Assembly (NCBI GenBank): GCA_023250495.1
Contig: JAHFAP010000025.1
Location: 1,462 to 20,660 of the forward strand
Direction: 5' to 3'
From: Deltaproteobacteria bacterium
GTDB taxonomy: Bacteria; Desulfobacterota; Binatia; UBA9968
DNA length: 19,199 bases
The number at the start of each line of letters is the position of its first letter. The stretch's first letter is position 1. Positions 8,132 through 14,967 of this stretch are shown piece by piece. The notes beneath the pieces were generated by a model, which ran no database searches, was not told where the DNA came from, and saw nothing but the letters and a program-made list of their open reading frames with translations. A program made the position numbers and the translations under genes.

Positions 8132-8194
8132 TCCGGAAGGTCTTCTTCAGCCAAACATGTTGGTTTTCGCCCTTGGTTCAACCTACAAGGAAAG

Positions 8195-9385
8195 CTATTG
8201 ACGCGCGAGGACCTTCTCCAGAATGGCCAGCCCCTGCCCGATCTCTTTCTTGCCAATGATCAACGGAGGAATGAAGCGGAGCACCTTGTGCGCGGCGCAG
8301 TTGATGAGGAGACCGGCCTTGAGGCAGTCCTCCACGATCTTTCCGCCGTCCTGCTCCAGCTCCATTCCCAGGAGAAGCCCTTTTCCGCGCACCTCACGAA
8401 TGAAGCGGAAGCGTTGCTTCAGGGCCTGCAGGCCATCAAACAGAACTCGTCCCATCTTGACGCAGTTCTTGAGCGCGCCGCCTTGGACAAGAGTCTTGAG
8501 CACGGCTAATCCCACGCTGCAGGTCAGAGGATTGCCGCCAAAGGTGGACGCATGAGCTCCCGGAACAAAACTCCGCGCCACTTTCTCTTTCGCCAGCATG
8601 GCGCCCAACGGCAACCCTCCGCCAAGCGCCTTGGCCAAGGTCATGATGTCGGGCTCCACGCCGAAATGCTCGTAGGCGAAGAGCTTGCCGGTGCGCCCCA
8701 TGCCCGACTGAACCTCGTCGAAGATCAGCAGAATCTCCCTTTGATCGCACAGCTCTCTCAACCCCTGCAGATAGCCCTTGTCCGGAACGACCACTCCCCC
8801 TTCACCCTGAATTGGCTCGACCAGGACGGCGGCCGTCGTCTTCTCGTCGATCGCCTCCTCCATCGCCCGCAGATCGTTGTAAGGCACCTGACGAAATCCC
8901 GCCGGCAGCGGGTCATATCCGGCGCGCACCTTTTCCTGTCCGGTGGCGGTCAGCGTCGCTAAGGTCCGTCCGTGGAAGGAGTTGTGGGTCGAGAGGACCT
9001 CGTACTTCCCTCCGAGCCATTCGGCGCCATAGCGCCGCGCCAGCTTGATAGCCGCCTCGTTGGCCTCCGCCCCGCTGTTACAAAAAAAAACCTTCTGAGC
9101 AAAAGAACGGCGGCACAGCTCGCGCGCCAGCTCCGATTGCGGCGCGATGTGATAGAGATTGGAGACATGGAGCAGCTTCGCCGCCTGCTGCCGGATGGCG
9201 CGCGCCACCGCCGGATGGTTGTGACCGAGGCTGTTGACCGCTATGCCGGCGACAAAGTCGATATACTCCTTGCCGTCGGCGTCCCAGACCCGCGCCCCCT
9301 TGCCCCACACCAGGGCCACGGGAAAGCGCGCGTAAGTGTTGGCGACATACCGTTGGGTGAGATTGATAATTTGCCGGTTGTTCAT
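8195..9385 (-). CDS. argD: Acetylornithine aminotransferase
   Basis: ArgD is a PLP class-III aminotransferase that makes N-acetylornithine from the acetylglutamate semialdehyde. It may also act on succinyl-diaminopimelate precursors, as in E. coli. From the ATG at 9385 it has 396 residues. Visible motifs are NSGAEANE (103-110), the HNSFHGRT loop (134-141), EPIQGEGG (190-197), DEVQSGMGRTG (223-233) and the PLP-binding Lys252 in TLAKALGGG. An upstream TTG at 9397 could extend it by four residues but has no ribosome-binding site; the ATG has a weak AAAAGA. It is separated from argB by a heptad repeat and from argF by the palindrome at 8067. Confidence 0.96.
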   Translation of the reverse strand: MNNRQIINLTQRYVANTYARFPVALVWGKGARVWDADGKEYIDFVAGIAVNSLGHNHPAVARAIRQQAAKLLHVSNLYHIAPQSELARELCRRSFAQKVFFCNSGAEANEAAIKLARRYGAEWLGGKYEVLSTHNSFHGRTLATLTATGQEKVRAGYDPLPAGFRQVPYNDLRAMEEAIDEKTTAAVLVEPIQGEGGVVVPDKGYLQGLRELCDQREILLIFDEVQSGMGRTGKLFAYEHFGVEPDIMTLAKALGGGLPLGAMLAKEKVARSFVPGAHASTFGGNPLTCSVGLAVLKTLVQGGALKNCVKMGRVLFDGLQALKQRFRFIREVRGKGLLLGMELEQDGGKIVEDCLKAGLLINCAAHKVLRFIPPLIIGKKEIGQGLAILEKVLARQ

Positions 9386-9399
9386 ATCTTTTAGCAACT

Positions 9400-9468
9400 G
9401 CTATCAGCGATCAGCTAAGAATCGGATAGTGGGGGGGGAAGCTGAATGCTGACGGCTGAAAGCTTATT
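9400..9468. repeat. Heptad inverted repeat, GCTGANN type, between argB and argD
   Basis: The left arm has GCTATCA and GCGATCA from 9400. The right arm has GCTGAAT, GCTGACG, GCTGAAA and GCTTATT (9441-9468). A run of eight or more G residues (about 9431) lies in the loop. The right arm contains the argB stop codon (9466-9464). Confidence 0.8.
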
Positions 9469-10345
9469 TTTGCACCACCTCTGTCCCGACGCCTTCTTTG
9501 GTGAAGATCTCGAGCAGCACGGCATGCTTGGCCCGGCCGTCGATGATGTGGGTCTTTGCGACGCCGCCTTTCAATGCCTCGATGCAGCATTCGACCTTGG
9601 GAATCATCCCTTCTCCGACGACGCCGTCCTGGATCAGCTTGCGCGCCTGGTTGATCTTGAGCGTGCTCAAAAGCTCGCCCTCCTTGTCCTTGACCCCTTC
9701 CACGTCGGTGAGCAGAATCAGCTTCTCCGCTCCCAGCGCCTCAGCCAGCTGCCCGGCCACCAGATCCGCATTGATATTATAAGTCTCGCCTTTGTTTCCC
9801 ACTCCTACCGGAGCGATGACCGGGATGAACTTGTTGTCGTCCAGGGAATTGATCACCGTCGGGTTGATCGCGACGATCTCCCCGACCATGCCGATATCGA
9901 CCTTCTCCGGCTCCTCTCCGTTGGTTTTGACCGTGACGGTCATTTTGCGCGCCCGGATGAGCCCGCCGTCCTTGCCGCACAAGCCCACGGCCATGCCGCC
10001 GTGCTGGTTGATGAGATTGACGATCTCCTTGTTGATTTTGCCGACCAGCACCATCTCCACGATGTCCATGGTTTCCTGGTCCGTCACTCTCATGCCGCGC
10101 ACGAAGTGGCTCGGCGTCCCCATCTTCTCCAGCATCTCGTTGATCTGCGGACCGCCGCCGTGGACCACCACCGGGTTGATGCCGACGTATTTGAGCAGCA
10201 CGATGTCCTGCGCGAAGCTGGTTTTAAGCTCCTCGTCCGCCATGGCGCTGCCGCCGTATTTTATGACAAAGGTCTTGCCGTAAAAGCGCCGGATGTAAGG
10301 CAGCGCCTCCATCAAGACTTCGGTTTTGCCTATGAACCGTTCCAT
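9464..10345 (-). CDS. argB: Acetylglutamate kinase
   Basis: ArgB phosphorylates N-acetylglutamate, the second step of arginine synthesis. The 293-residue amino-acid-kinase-fold protein shows the catalytic lysine near Lys29 in VIKYGGSAM, the nucleotide/substrate loop VVHGGGPQI (60-68) and the FVRGMRVTD segment (81-89). An N-terminal helix (EALPYIRRFYGKT, about 13-25) and the C-terminal EIFTKEGVGTEV are features known from hexameric, arginine-inhibited enzymes, so feedback control by arginine is likely (inference). The ATG at 10345 is preceded by AAAGG and ACAGG. It is the first arginine gene after hslU, from which a heptad repeat separates it. Its stop codon is inside another heptad repeat. 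Confidence 0.97.
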   Translation of the reverse strand: MERFIGKTEVLMEALPYIRRFYGKTFVIKYGGSAMADEELKTSFAQDIVLLKYVGINPVVVHGGGPQINEMLEKMGTPSHFVRGMRVTDQETMDIVEMVLVGKINKEIVNLINQHGGMAVGLCGKDGGLIRARKMTVTVKTNGEEPEKVDIGMVGEIVAINPTVINSLDDNKFIPVIAPVGVGNKGETYNINADLVAGQLAEALGAEKLILLTDVEGVKDKEGELLSTLKINQARKLIQDGVVGEGMIPKVECCIEALKGGVAKTHIIDGRAKHAVLLEIFTKEGVGTEVVQK

Positions 10346-10359
10346 GCCTGTGCCTTTCA

Positions 10360-10435
10360 GTGAGCCGTGAGTAGTGAGGAGTCAAAGAGCCTCTTCGTCA
10401 ACTGCTCACTGCCTCATATCCTCACTGTCTCACTA
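10360..10435. repeat. Heptad inverted repeat, GTGAGNN type, between hslU and argB
   Basis: The left arm has GTGAGCC, GTGAGTA and GTGAGGA in 7-base register (10360-10380). The right arm (about 10404-10435) is of the opposite type with CTCACTG, CCTCATA and TCCTCAC, slipping by one base at its end. The hslU stop codon (10435-10433) lies in the right arm. The unit sequence differs from the other repeats but the period is the same. Confidence 0.8.
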
Positions 10436-11830
10436 GAGGATATATCGCGACAGATCCTCGTCTTTGAGGATCGGGTTCAGCCGGTCGCGGACATGCTGGG
10501 CATCGATCACGACTTCCTTGCCGCGCATCTCCGGCGCCGAGTAAGAGATCTCGTCCAATAACCGTTCCATGATCGTGTGGAGGCGGCGCGCGCCGATGTT
10601 TTCCGTCCGCTCGTTCACCTCCGCGGCGATCCGGGAAATCTCCACAATGGCGTCGTCGCGGAACGAGAGACGGACCCCCTCGGTCTCCAGCAGGGCCATA
10701 TACTGCTTGATGAGAGCGTTTTTCGGCTCCGTGAGAATGCGCACGAAGTCTTCCTTGCCCAGCGAGCTCAGCTCCACGCGGATCGGAAATCTCCCCTGGA
10801 ATTCGGGGATCAGGTCCGACGGCTTGGCGCTGTGAAAAGCGCCGGAGGCGATAAACAGGACGTGATCGGTCTTGATCATGCCGTACTTCGTGTTCACCGT
10901 CGAGCCTTCCACGATCGGCAGCAGGTCGCGCTGGACTCCCTCGCGCGAGACGTCCGGACCGTGGGTGGATGATTCCCGGCCGGCGATCTTGTCGATCTCG
11001 TCGATGAAGACGATCCCCGACTGCTCGACCCTGCGGACGGCCTCCGAAACCACCTTGTCCATGTCGATCAGCTTGCTCGCCTCCTCTTGGGTGAGGATAT
11101 CCATGGCCTCCGGGATCTTCACGGTCCTCTTCTTCGTCCGTTTGGGCAGGAGATTGGAAAACATCTCCTTGAGATTGAACTCCATCCCTTCCATCCCTTG
11201 CGGCGTGAGCACCTCGATCATGGGCATGACCGTCTGGCTCATCTCGATATCCACGAAGCGCTCGTTGAGCTTGCCTTCGCGCAGCATCTTCTTGAGCTTC
11301 TCCCTCGTCCCGGCGGCTCTCACGCTCTCAAACTCGTCCGTTTCGGCCTTGCCAATCTGCAGCGGGGGCAGCAGGAGGTCGAGGATCTTCTCCTCGGCAA
11401 GCTCTAGCGCTCGCAGCTCGACCTTTTGCTTTTCCTCCTCTTTGACCATGCTCACCGACAGCTCCGTCAGATCGCGGATGATCGACTCCACGTCCCGCCC
11501 GACGTAGCCCACCTCCGTAAACTTGGAGGCCTCGACCTTGATGAACGGGGCCTGGGCCAGCTTGGCGAGCCGGCGCGAGATCTCGGTCTTGCCCACGCCG
11601 GTCGGCCCGATCATGATGATATTTTTCGGCGCGATCTCCTCGCGCAGATCCTCCGGCACGAGCTGGCGCCGCCAGCGGTTGCGCAGCGCGATCGCCACCG
11701 CCCGCTTGGCGTCTCTCTGCCCCACGATATAACGGTCCAGCTCCGAGACGATCTCACGCGGCGTCATGACCGGCGACGGCGACGTAAGAGGCGCCGTTTC
11801 CGCCAACGGTTCTTTCCGAAGATCTTTCAT
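10433..11830 (-). CDS. hslU: HslU, ATPase subunit of the HslUV protease
   Basis: HslU (ClpY) is a hexameric AAA+ unfoldase that feeds proteins into the HslV peptidase. The 465-residue protein has Walker A GPTGVGKT at 75-82, the pore loop GYVGRD at 108-113, Walker B in IVFIDEIDKIA, the sensor region EFQGRFPIRVEL, and a C-terminal end LSRYIL that in this family inserts into HslV to activate it. Homologues usually begin near MTPREIV (residue 22 here); the 21-residue extension is poorly conserved, and neither start has a clear ribosome-binding site. I keep the ATG at 11830 because it is only 3 bases after the hslV stop. The I-domain is present in the middle of the protein. Confidence 0.96.
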   Translation of the reverse strand: MKDLRKEPLAETAPLTSPSPVMTPREIVSELDRYIVGQRDAKRAVAIALRNRWRRQLVPEDLREEIAPKNIIMIGPTGVGKTEISRRLAKLAQAPFIKVEASKFTEVGYVGRDVESIIRDLTELSVSMVKEEEKQKVELRALELAEEKILDLLLPPLQIGKAETDEFESVRAAGTREKLKKMLREGKLNERFVDIEMSQTVMPMIEVLTPQGMEGMEFNLKEMFSNLLPKRTKKRTVKIPEAMDILTQEEASKLIDMDKVVSEAVRRVEQSGIVFIDEIDKIAGRESSTHGPDVSREGVQRDLLPIVEGSTVNTKYGMIKTDHVLFIASGAFHSAKPSDLIPEFQGRFPIRVELSSLGKEDFVRILTEPKNALIKQYMALLETEGVRLSFRDDAIVEISRIAAEVNERTENIGARRLHTIMERLLDEISYSAPEMRGKEVVIDAQHVRDRLNPILKDEDLSRYIL

Positions 11831-11833
11831 AAG

Positions 11834-12364
11834 CTAAGGCAGTTCTTCAAAGGAGAACTGATCATTCGTATAAACGCATATCTCAGCCGCCACCCGCATC
11901 GCCTCTTCCGCAATCGCGCGCGCATCGAGCTCAGTGTGCTTGATCAAAACCCGCGCCGCGGCCAGGGCGTAGTTTCCGCCGGAGCCGATTGCGATCGCTC
12001 CGTCGTCCGGCTCCACCACATCCCCGCTTCCCGAGACTACCAACGAATCCTCCAAGTCCGCAACGATCAACAGCGCGTCCAGCCGGCGCAGCACCCGGTC
12101 GGTGCGCCAGTCTTTGGCCAGCTCCACTGCCGAGCGTTTAAGGTTGCCGTTAAATTGCTCCAGCTTGGCCTCGAATTTCTCAAACAGCGTGAAGGCATCG
12201 GCGGTCGTTCCGGCGAAGCCGGCGATGACCTTATCGTGGTATAGCTTGCGCACCTTGCGCGCCGTATGCTTCATCACGGTCTGCCCAAGGCTCACCTGCC
12301 CGTCCCCCACCATTACAACCTTCCCTTTATGACGGACCGCCAATATGGTCGTACCGTGAAACAT
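11834..12364 (-). CDS. hslV: HslV, threonine peptidase subunit of HslUV
   Basis: HslV (ClpQ) forms the proteolytic double ring of HslUV, a bacterial proteasome relative. From the ATG at 12364 it has 176 residues and begins MFHGTTILAV. Removal of MFHG would expose the catalytic Thr5 as the N-terminal nucleophile. Family motifs include GDGQVSLG, KVIAGFAGTTADAFTLFE, AVELAKDWRTDR and AIGSGGNYALAAA. A frame extending 20 codons upstream is rejected because that part is translated heptad repeat. The ATG is preceded by GGAAG. It is followed by hslU after 3 bases and preceded by xerC; the order xerC-hslV-hslU also occurs in Bacillus (codV-clpQ-clpY). Confidence 0.97.
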   Translation of the reverse strand: MFHGTTILAVRHKGKVVMVGDGQVSLGQTVMKHTARKVRKLYHDKVIAGFAGTTADAFTLFEKFEAKLEQFNGNLKRSAVELAKDWRTDRVLRRLDALLIVADLEDSLVVSGSGDVVEPDDGAIAIGSGGNYALAAARVLIKHTELDARAIAEEAMRVAAEICVYTNDQFSFEELP

Positions 12365-12377
12365 GTCACCGACTTCC

Positions 12378-12434
12378 GATTTTAGATTTTCGATTTTAGA
12401 TTCAATCCAAAATCGGCAATCCAAAATCTAAAAT
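12378..12434. repeat. Heptad inverted repeat, GATTTTN type, between xerC and hslV
   Basis: The left arm (12378-12405) has GATTTTA, GATTTTC, GATTTTA and GATTCAA. The right arm (12406-12434) has TCCAAAA, TCGGCAA, TCCAAAA and TCTAAAA. It nearly fills the whole xerC-hslV gap and is close in sequence to the copies at 5785 and 7065. Confidence 0.9.
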
Positions 12435-12436
12435 GC

Positions 12437-13342
12437 CTAGGCCCTTGGATGCGCGCGGTCATAGACCGCCGTCAACTGATCCAGATTCACGTGCGTGTAG
12501 CGCTGGGTCGTCGATAGGCTGGCGTGGCCTAACAGCTCTTGGATCACGCGCAGGTCGGCGCCGCCGTTCAGCAGATGCGTCGCAAATGTATGGCGCAGCC
12601 CGTGCGGCCCCATGCGCACCGGAATGCCTGCAGCTTTGAGATATTTCTCCACGACTCGCGCAACGCTGCGGGTCGTGATCCGTCCTCCTCTATGATTCAA
12701 AAACACCGGCGTCTCACCCTTCGCCGCTCTCCGCCATTTTCTCGCCTGTTCGGCGCCATACTCCCGCAGCGCCTGCAGCGCCACCTCTCCAATCGGAACG
12801 ATCCGCTCCTTTGAGCCTTTCCCGATCACTCTAATGATGCCCAACTGAAAGTCAATGTCGCCCCAGTTGAGACCGACCAGCTCGCTCACCCGGACGCCGG
12901 TGGAATAAAGCGCTTCCAAGATCGCGCGGTCGCGGACGGTAAGGAGGCCGTTTCCCTGAACGCCGCCGAGCAAGCGAAAAACATCATCCACCGAGAGAAA
13001 GGCGGGCAGCGGCTTTTCCTGCTTCGGCGTGGAGATCAGCGCGAGCGGATCGCGCTGAATATGCTTCTCTCTTACCAGGTAGCGAAAAAATCCCTTAAGC
13101 GCGGCGAGCTTTCTGCCGATGGAGCTTTTGCGGTTGCGCTTCGATAGCGACGCGAGATAGGCGCGGATTAAGTGGACGGTCACGTCCTCAAGGGCAATCT
13201 TCTTTTCCTGCTCTTCTTTTGCTCTCCGGCTAAGAAATTCCTGAAACTGTCTGAGATCGCTTAGGTAATTCCTCAACGTGTGAGGCGAGACATTCCGCTC
13301 CAACCGCAGATAACTCGCATATTGGTCAACCAGATCCTCCAT
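12437..13342 (-). CDS. xerC: Tyrosine recombinase XerC
   Basis: This tyrosine site-specific recombinase probably resolves chromosome dimers at dif together with XerD. The 301-residue protein has a SAM-like core-binding domain (about 1-90) and a catalytic domain with Arg151 (GVRVSEL), Lys175 (GKGSKER), His247 and Arg250 (HGLRHTFATHL), His273 (LLGHASLSTT) and the nucleophile Tyr282 (RYTHV), so all six catalytic residues are present. The ATG at 13342 has a good AGAGGCAGGG ribosome-binding site. Its first 32 codons and promoter region are duplicated at 15165-15348, with unrelated DNA between. The downstream neighbours hslV and hslU favour XerC over XerD or a phage integrase. Confidence 0.95.
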   Translation of the reverse strand: MEDLVDQYASYLRLERNVSPHTLRNYLSDLRQFQEFLSRRAKEEQEKKIALEDVTVHLIRAYLASLSKRNRKSSIGRKLAALKGFFRYLVREKHIQRDPLALISTPKQEKPLPAFLSVDDVFRLLGGVQGNGLLTVRDRAILEALYSTGVRVSELVGLNWGDIDFQLGIIRVIGKGSKERIVPIGEVALQALREYGAEQARKWRRAAKGETPVFLNHRGGRITTRSVARVVEKYLKAAGIPVRMGPHGLRHTFATHLLNGGADLRVIQELLGHASLSTTQRYTHVNLDQLTAVYDRAHPRA

Positions 13343-13410
13343 GATCCCTGCCTCTAAAAACTTTTTTCATTCTAGCATACCACTCTAGGCTTTAAAACAA
13401 AATTCCCCTT
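13248..13410. repeat. Long direct repeat copy A (xerC 5' end and promoter)
   Basis: This segment matches 15184-15348 in the same orientation. Positions 13251-13327 (77 bases, codons about 6-30 of xerC) are identical to 15187-15263. The rest, covering the start codon, ribosome-binding site and promoter, is similar but with substitutions and a 2-base indel. Similarity stops abruptly at both ends. This copy leads into the intact xerC. Confidence 0.93.
13374..13402 (-). promoter_or_regulatory. Candidate sigma70-type promoter for xerC
   Basis: On the minus strand TTTTGT (13402-13397) and TATGCT (13379-13374) are 17 bases apart, and TGG precedes the -10 box as an extended -10. This lies about 30 bases upstream of the xerC ATG. 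Both boxes and nearly all of the spacer are conserved in the second copy at 15312-15340, while the leader between promoter and start has diverged. It could drive the whole xerC-hslVU-arg-lys cluster. Confidence 0.5.
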
Positions 13411-13549
13411 GCCGCCGCATCAGCGCAACGCTCATTACATTCAACTCCCAGGACTAGTCATCCAGGGATTCGTGTAGTTTAGCCTTGAGGGGTTTTGAGA
13501 TAGAACGGGCCAGCAACGAGACGCTGACTGCTAATGACTAAAGGCTTCT

Positions 13550-13750
13550 TTATTCTTTGGGAGGAATAATCACATGCCTGTCCGCAAGGAGCATAGCGAA
13601 GATGGAAGTAAGCGTGGGATAAAGCGTCTCGGGCGAGGATAACGGCTCAGGGCCAGGATGCTTTTGGTTGAACGCCTGAATCTCCTTGACAAGCTGCTTG
13701 GCAGCCCCGGTTACTCTCTCGTGAGCTGTATCAGCGGTTATCTCTCTCAT
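13550..13750 (-). CDS. Small hypothetical protein (66 residues)
   Basis: I do not recognise this protein. It has 66 residues, is soluble and slightly acidic, with a helical N-terminal half (HERVTGAAKQLVKEIQAF, about 10-27), a proline-rich middle (KHPGPEPLSS) and a C-terminal half TLTSIFAMLLADRHVIIPPKE. It starts with ATG and lies 11 bases after the stop of the 103-residue gene, in the same direction, so it appears to be the third gene of a three-gene set. It is inside the xerC-flanked island. A broken start of a longer family cannot be excluded. Confidence 0.55.
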   Translation of the reverse strand: MREITADTAHERVTGAAKQLVKEIQAFNQKHPGPEPLSSPETLYPTLTSIFAMLLADRHVIIPPKE

Positions 13751-13761
13751 ACATCACCTCG

Positions 13762-14073
13762 CTAGGGACGAACTATATCATTCCAGTCATTATCAAGCAA
13801 ATACCTCGCCATTGCCCTTGCGAAAGCTGAATGAAGGCTTGGTGGCGCGTGCCTTTTCCTTGTGAGAATAGCAGTAAACAGGCTGGTCCCGAGCAGAGAC
13901 GCTGCCAGGGCATCCTCACAATCAACTTGCCGCGGAGACGTACCATAGATAACGCTAACTGTCCGGTAGACATTCCGCGCTACATCAACCAGTTCAACAC
14001 GATGGTTCTGATAGTCGGTAAGAAAACTCCAGCTTGAAAGCGTTTGTTGGTCTTGAGGTGTTAATAAAGCCAT
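13762..14073 (-). CDS. Hypothetical protein (103 residues)
   Basis: I do not recognise this protein. The ATG at 14073 starts MALLTPQDQQTLSSWSF and gives 103 residues. It is chosen over an upstream in-frame start at 14148 because the latter overlaps the end of the membrane-protein gene, while 14073 is 4 bases after that gene's stop and an AGGTATG context precedes it. The protein is probably soluble, with helical segments near 30-45 (VELVDVARNVYRTVSVIY) and at the C-terminus (LHSAFARAMARYLLDNDW). No catalytic motif is evident. It is the second gene of a compact three-gene set in the island. Confidence 0.6.
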   Translation of the reverse strand: MALLTPQDQQTLSSWSFLTDYQNHRVELVDVARNVYRTVSVIYGTSPRQVDCEDALAASLLGTSLFTAILTRKRHAPPSLHSAFARAMARYLLDNDWNDIVRP

Positions 14074-14077
14074 ACCT

Positions 14078-14413
14078 TTACTCCATAGCGAAAAAGGCCA
14101 TCCAGAGGCTAATTCCTGCCATGGCAAGAACGGAAATAACGAATCCACCAGAAAGGAGCATGTTGTGGGCCCCGACGGGGCTCATAATATACAGCGAGTA
14201 GATAGCCAGGAGAGCGTTAAGGGCGATAAGGGCTGCCATCACACGGCACAAATTCGTTAGCGTGTTGCATATCGGTGCACGGGCCGGATGGTCGGGGGTG
14301 GTGATCGAGGAGTACATAGCATAGACGGAATACAAAAATCCAAAGACACCAAAAAGGATAGCCCCTATGGCAATGTAGGATTGAAAAGCGACAGATGGAA
14401 ATGCATCAGACAT
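14078..14413 (-). CDS. Small membrane protein, unknown function
   Basis: This 111-residue protein has three predicted membrane segments: about 12-31 (YIAIGAILFGVFGFLYSVYA), 53-75 (VMAALIALNALLAIYSLYI) and 85-108 (FVISVLAMAGISLWMAFFAM). A short polar loop between the first two contains HPARAPIC. It starts with ATG at 14413 after an AAAAGG ribosome-binding site and is the first gene of the set 14413-13550. I recognise no family. Small multi-span proteins beside small soluble partners occur in many accessory systems, so the function cannot be inferred from architecture alone. Confidence 0.65.
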   Translation of the reverse strand: MSDAFPSVAFQSYIAIGAILFGVFGFLYSVYAMYSSITTPDHPARAPICNTLTNLCRVMAALIALNALLAIYSLYIMSPVGAHNMLLSGGFVISVLAMAGISLWMAFFAME

Positions 14414-14476
14414 GGCGACCTTTTACACCGGTCAGCCTGCATTGGTCAACCGACCCAAGGCCCTGAGCGTAGGGAC

Positions 14477-14695
14477 CTAGTCGTTCCTCCACACACATTG
14501 TATTAGCCGCTCGTTGAGAAGCTTCTCGACAAGAGCTTTAACTACCCTCTTTCTTGGGGCGCGGGGATAGATCAAGCCTGGAGACACATCCACTTTTCTC
14601 TTCAGTTCAGCTTCGATGTACCTCCAAATTTGTCGCGCATGGCGTAGTACGTTTAGTCTTATCCGTTCTTTTGGTATTCTGGAGCTTCCCCCCAT
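14477..14695 (-). CDS. Small basic hypothetical protein
   Basis: I do not recognise this protein. From the ATG at 14695 it has 72 residues (a TTG at 14719 would give 80). It is rich in Arg and Lys (PKERIRLNVLRHARQIWRYI, then AELKRKVD), and its C-terminal half (APRKRVVKALVEKLLNERLIQ) looks like a helix or winged-helix-like segment that could bind nucleic acid. That reading is an inference. No clear ribosome-binding site precedes either start. It lies downstream of the hicBA remnant in the same direction and could be the last gene of that transcript or a remnant of a larger gene. Confidence 0.4.
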   Translation of the reverse strand: MGGSSRIPKERIRLNVLRHARQIWRYIEAELKRKVDVSPGLIYPRAPRKRVVKALVEKLLNERLIQCVWRND

Positions 14696-14760
14696 AGGTT
14701 GGACAGTTTTTGACCCCAAATAAGCTCGTGGTTGAAGATCGCCCTATCTTTTTCGTAAGG

Positions 14761-14967
14761 TTAAAGTTGTTCCAAGAACTCTTCTTCGCCGATCCCTCCT
14801 TGGCGCAGCAACCTCTGCGTTATCCCGTGGTAGAGTTCGATGCGGTCGTGCCGAACCAAGGTAATCGAGTTTGGTTTTTGCGGATGGCGCAGTCTGACGT
14901 GCGAGCCGGTTTGATGCTGGATAAAGAAACCAAGGCTAAGCAGTGCCCGACAAAAATTTTTCCTTGG
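14761..14967 (-). pseudogene. hicA: HicA-type toxin frame without a recognisable start
   Basis: This frame is not an ordinary ATG-initiated ORF, but its translation is clearly HicA-like. It reads FCRALLSLGFFIQHQTGSHV, then RLRHPQKPN, SITLVRHDRIELYHGITQRL, and ends EEEFLEQL. HicA toxins are small mRNA interferases with a double-stranded-RNA-binding-like fold; the catalytic His is that in TGSH. An in-frame stop lies at 14970-14968, and there is no ATG, GTG or TTG between it and the conserved core. The start has therefore been lost, perhaps by a small deletion at the hicB-hicA junction, or an unusual codon is used. It overlaps the hicB 3' end. Its antitoxin partner is intact, which fits a toxin that has been inactivated. 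Confidence 0.75.

Noticed and set aside
12365..12424. A 20-codon N-terminal extension of hslV
   Set aside because: Most of it is translated GATTTTN heptad repeat. The family start is just before the catalytic Thr, so the ATG at 12364 is preferred.
13511..13540. A further heptad repeat downstream of the 66-residue gene
   Set aside because: Only about two degenerate units (GCTGACT, GCTAATG) are visible and no opposite arm, so it may be a decayed copy but cannot be supported.
14414..14450. TTGACC with TGTAAA as a promoter for the small membrane protein gene
   Set aside because: The would-be -10 box overlaps the ribosome-binding site directly before the ATG, leaving no room for a start site and leader.
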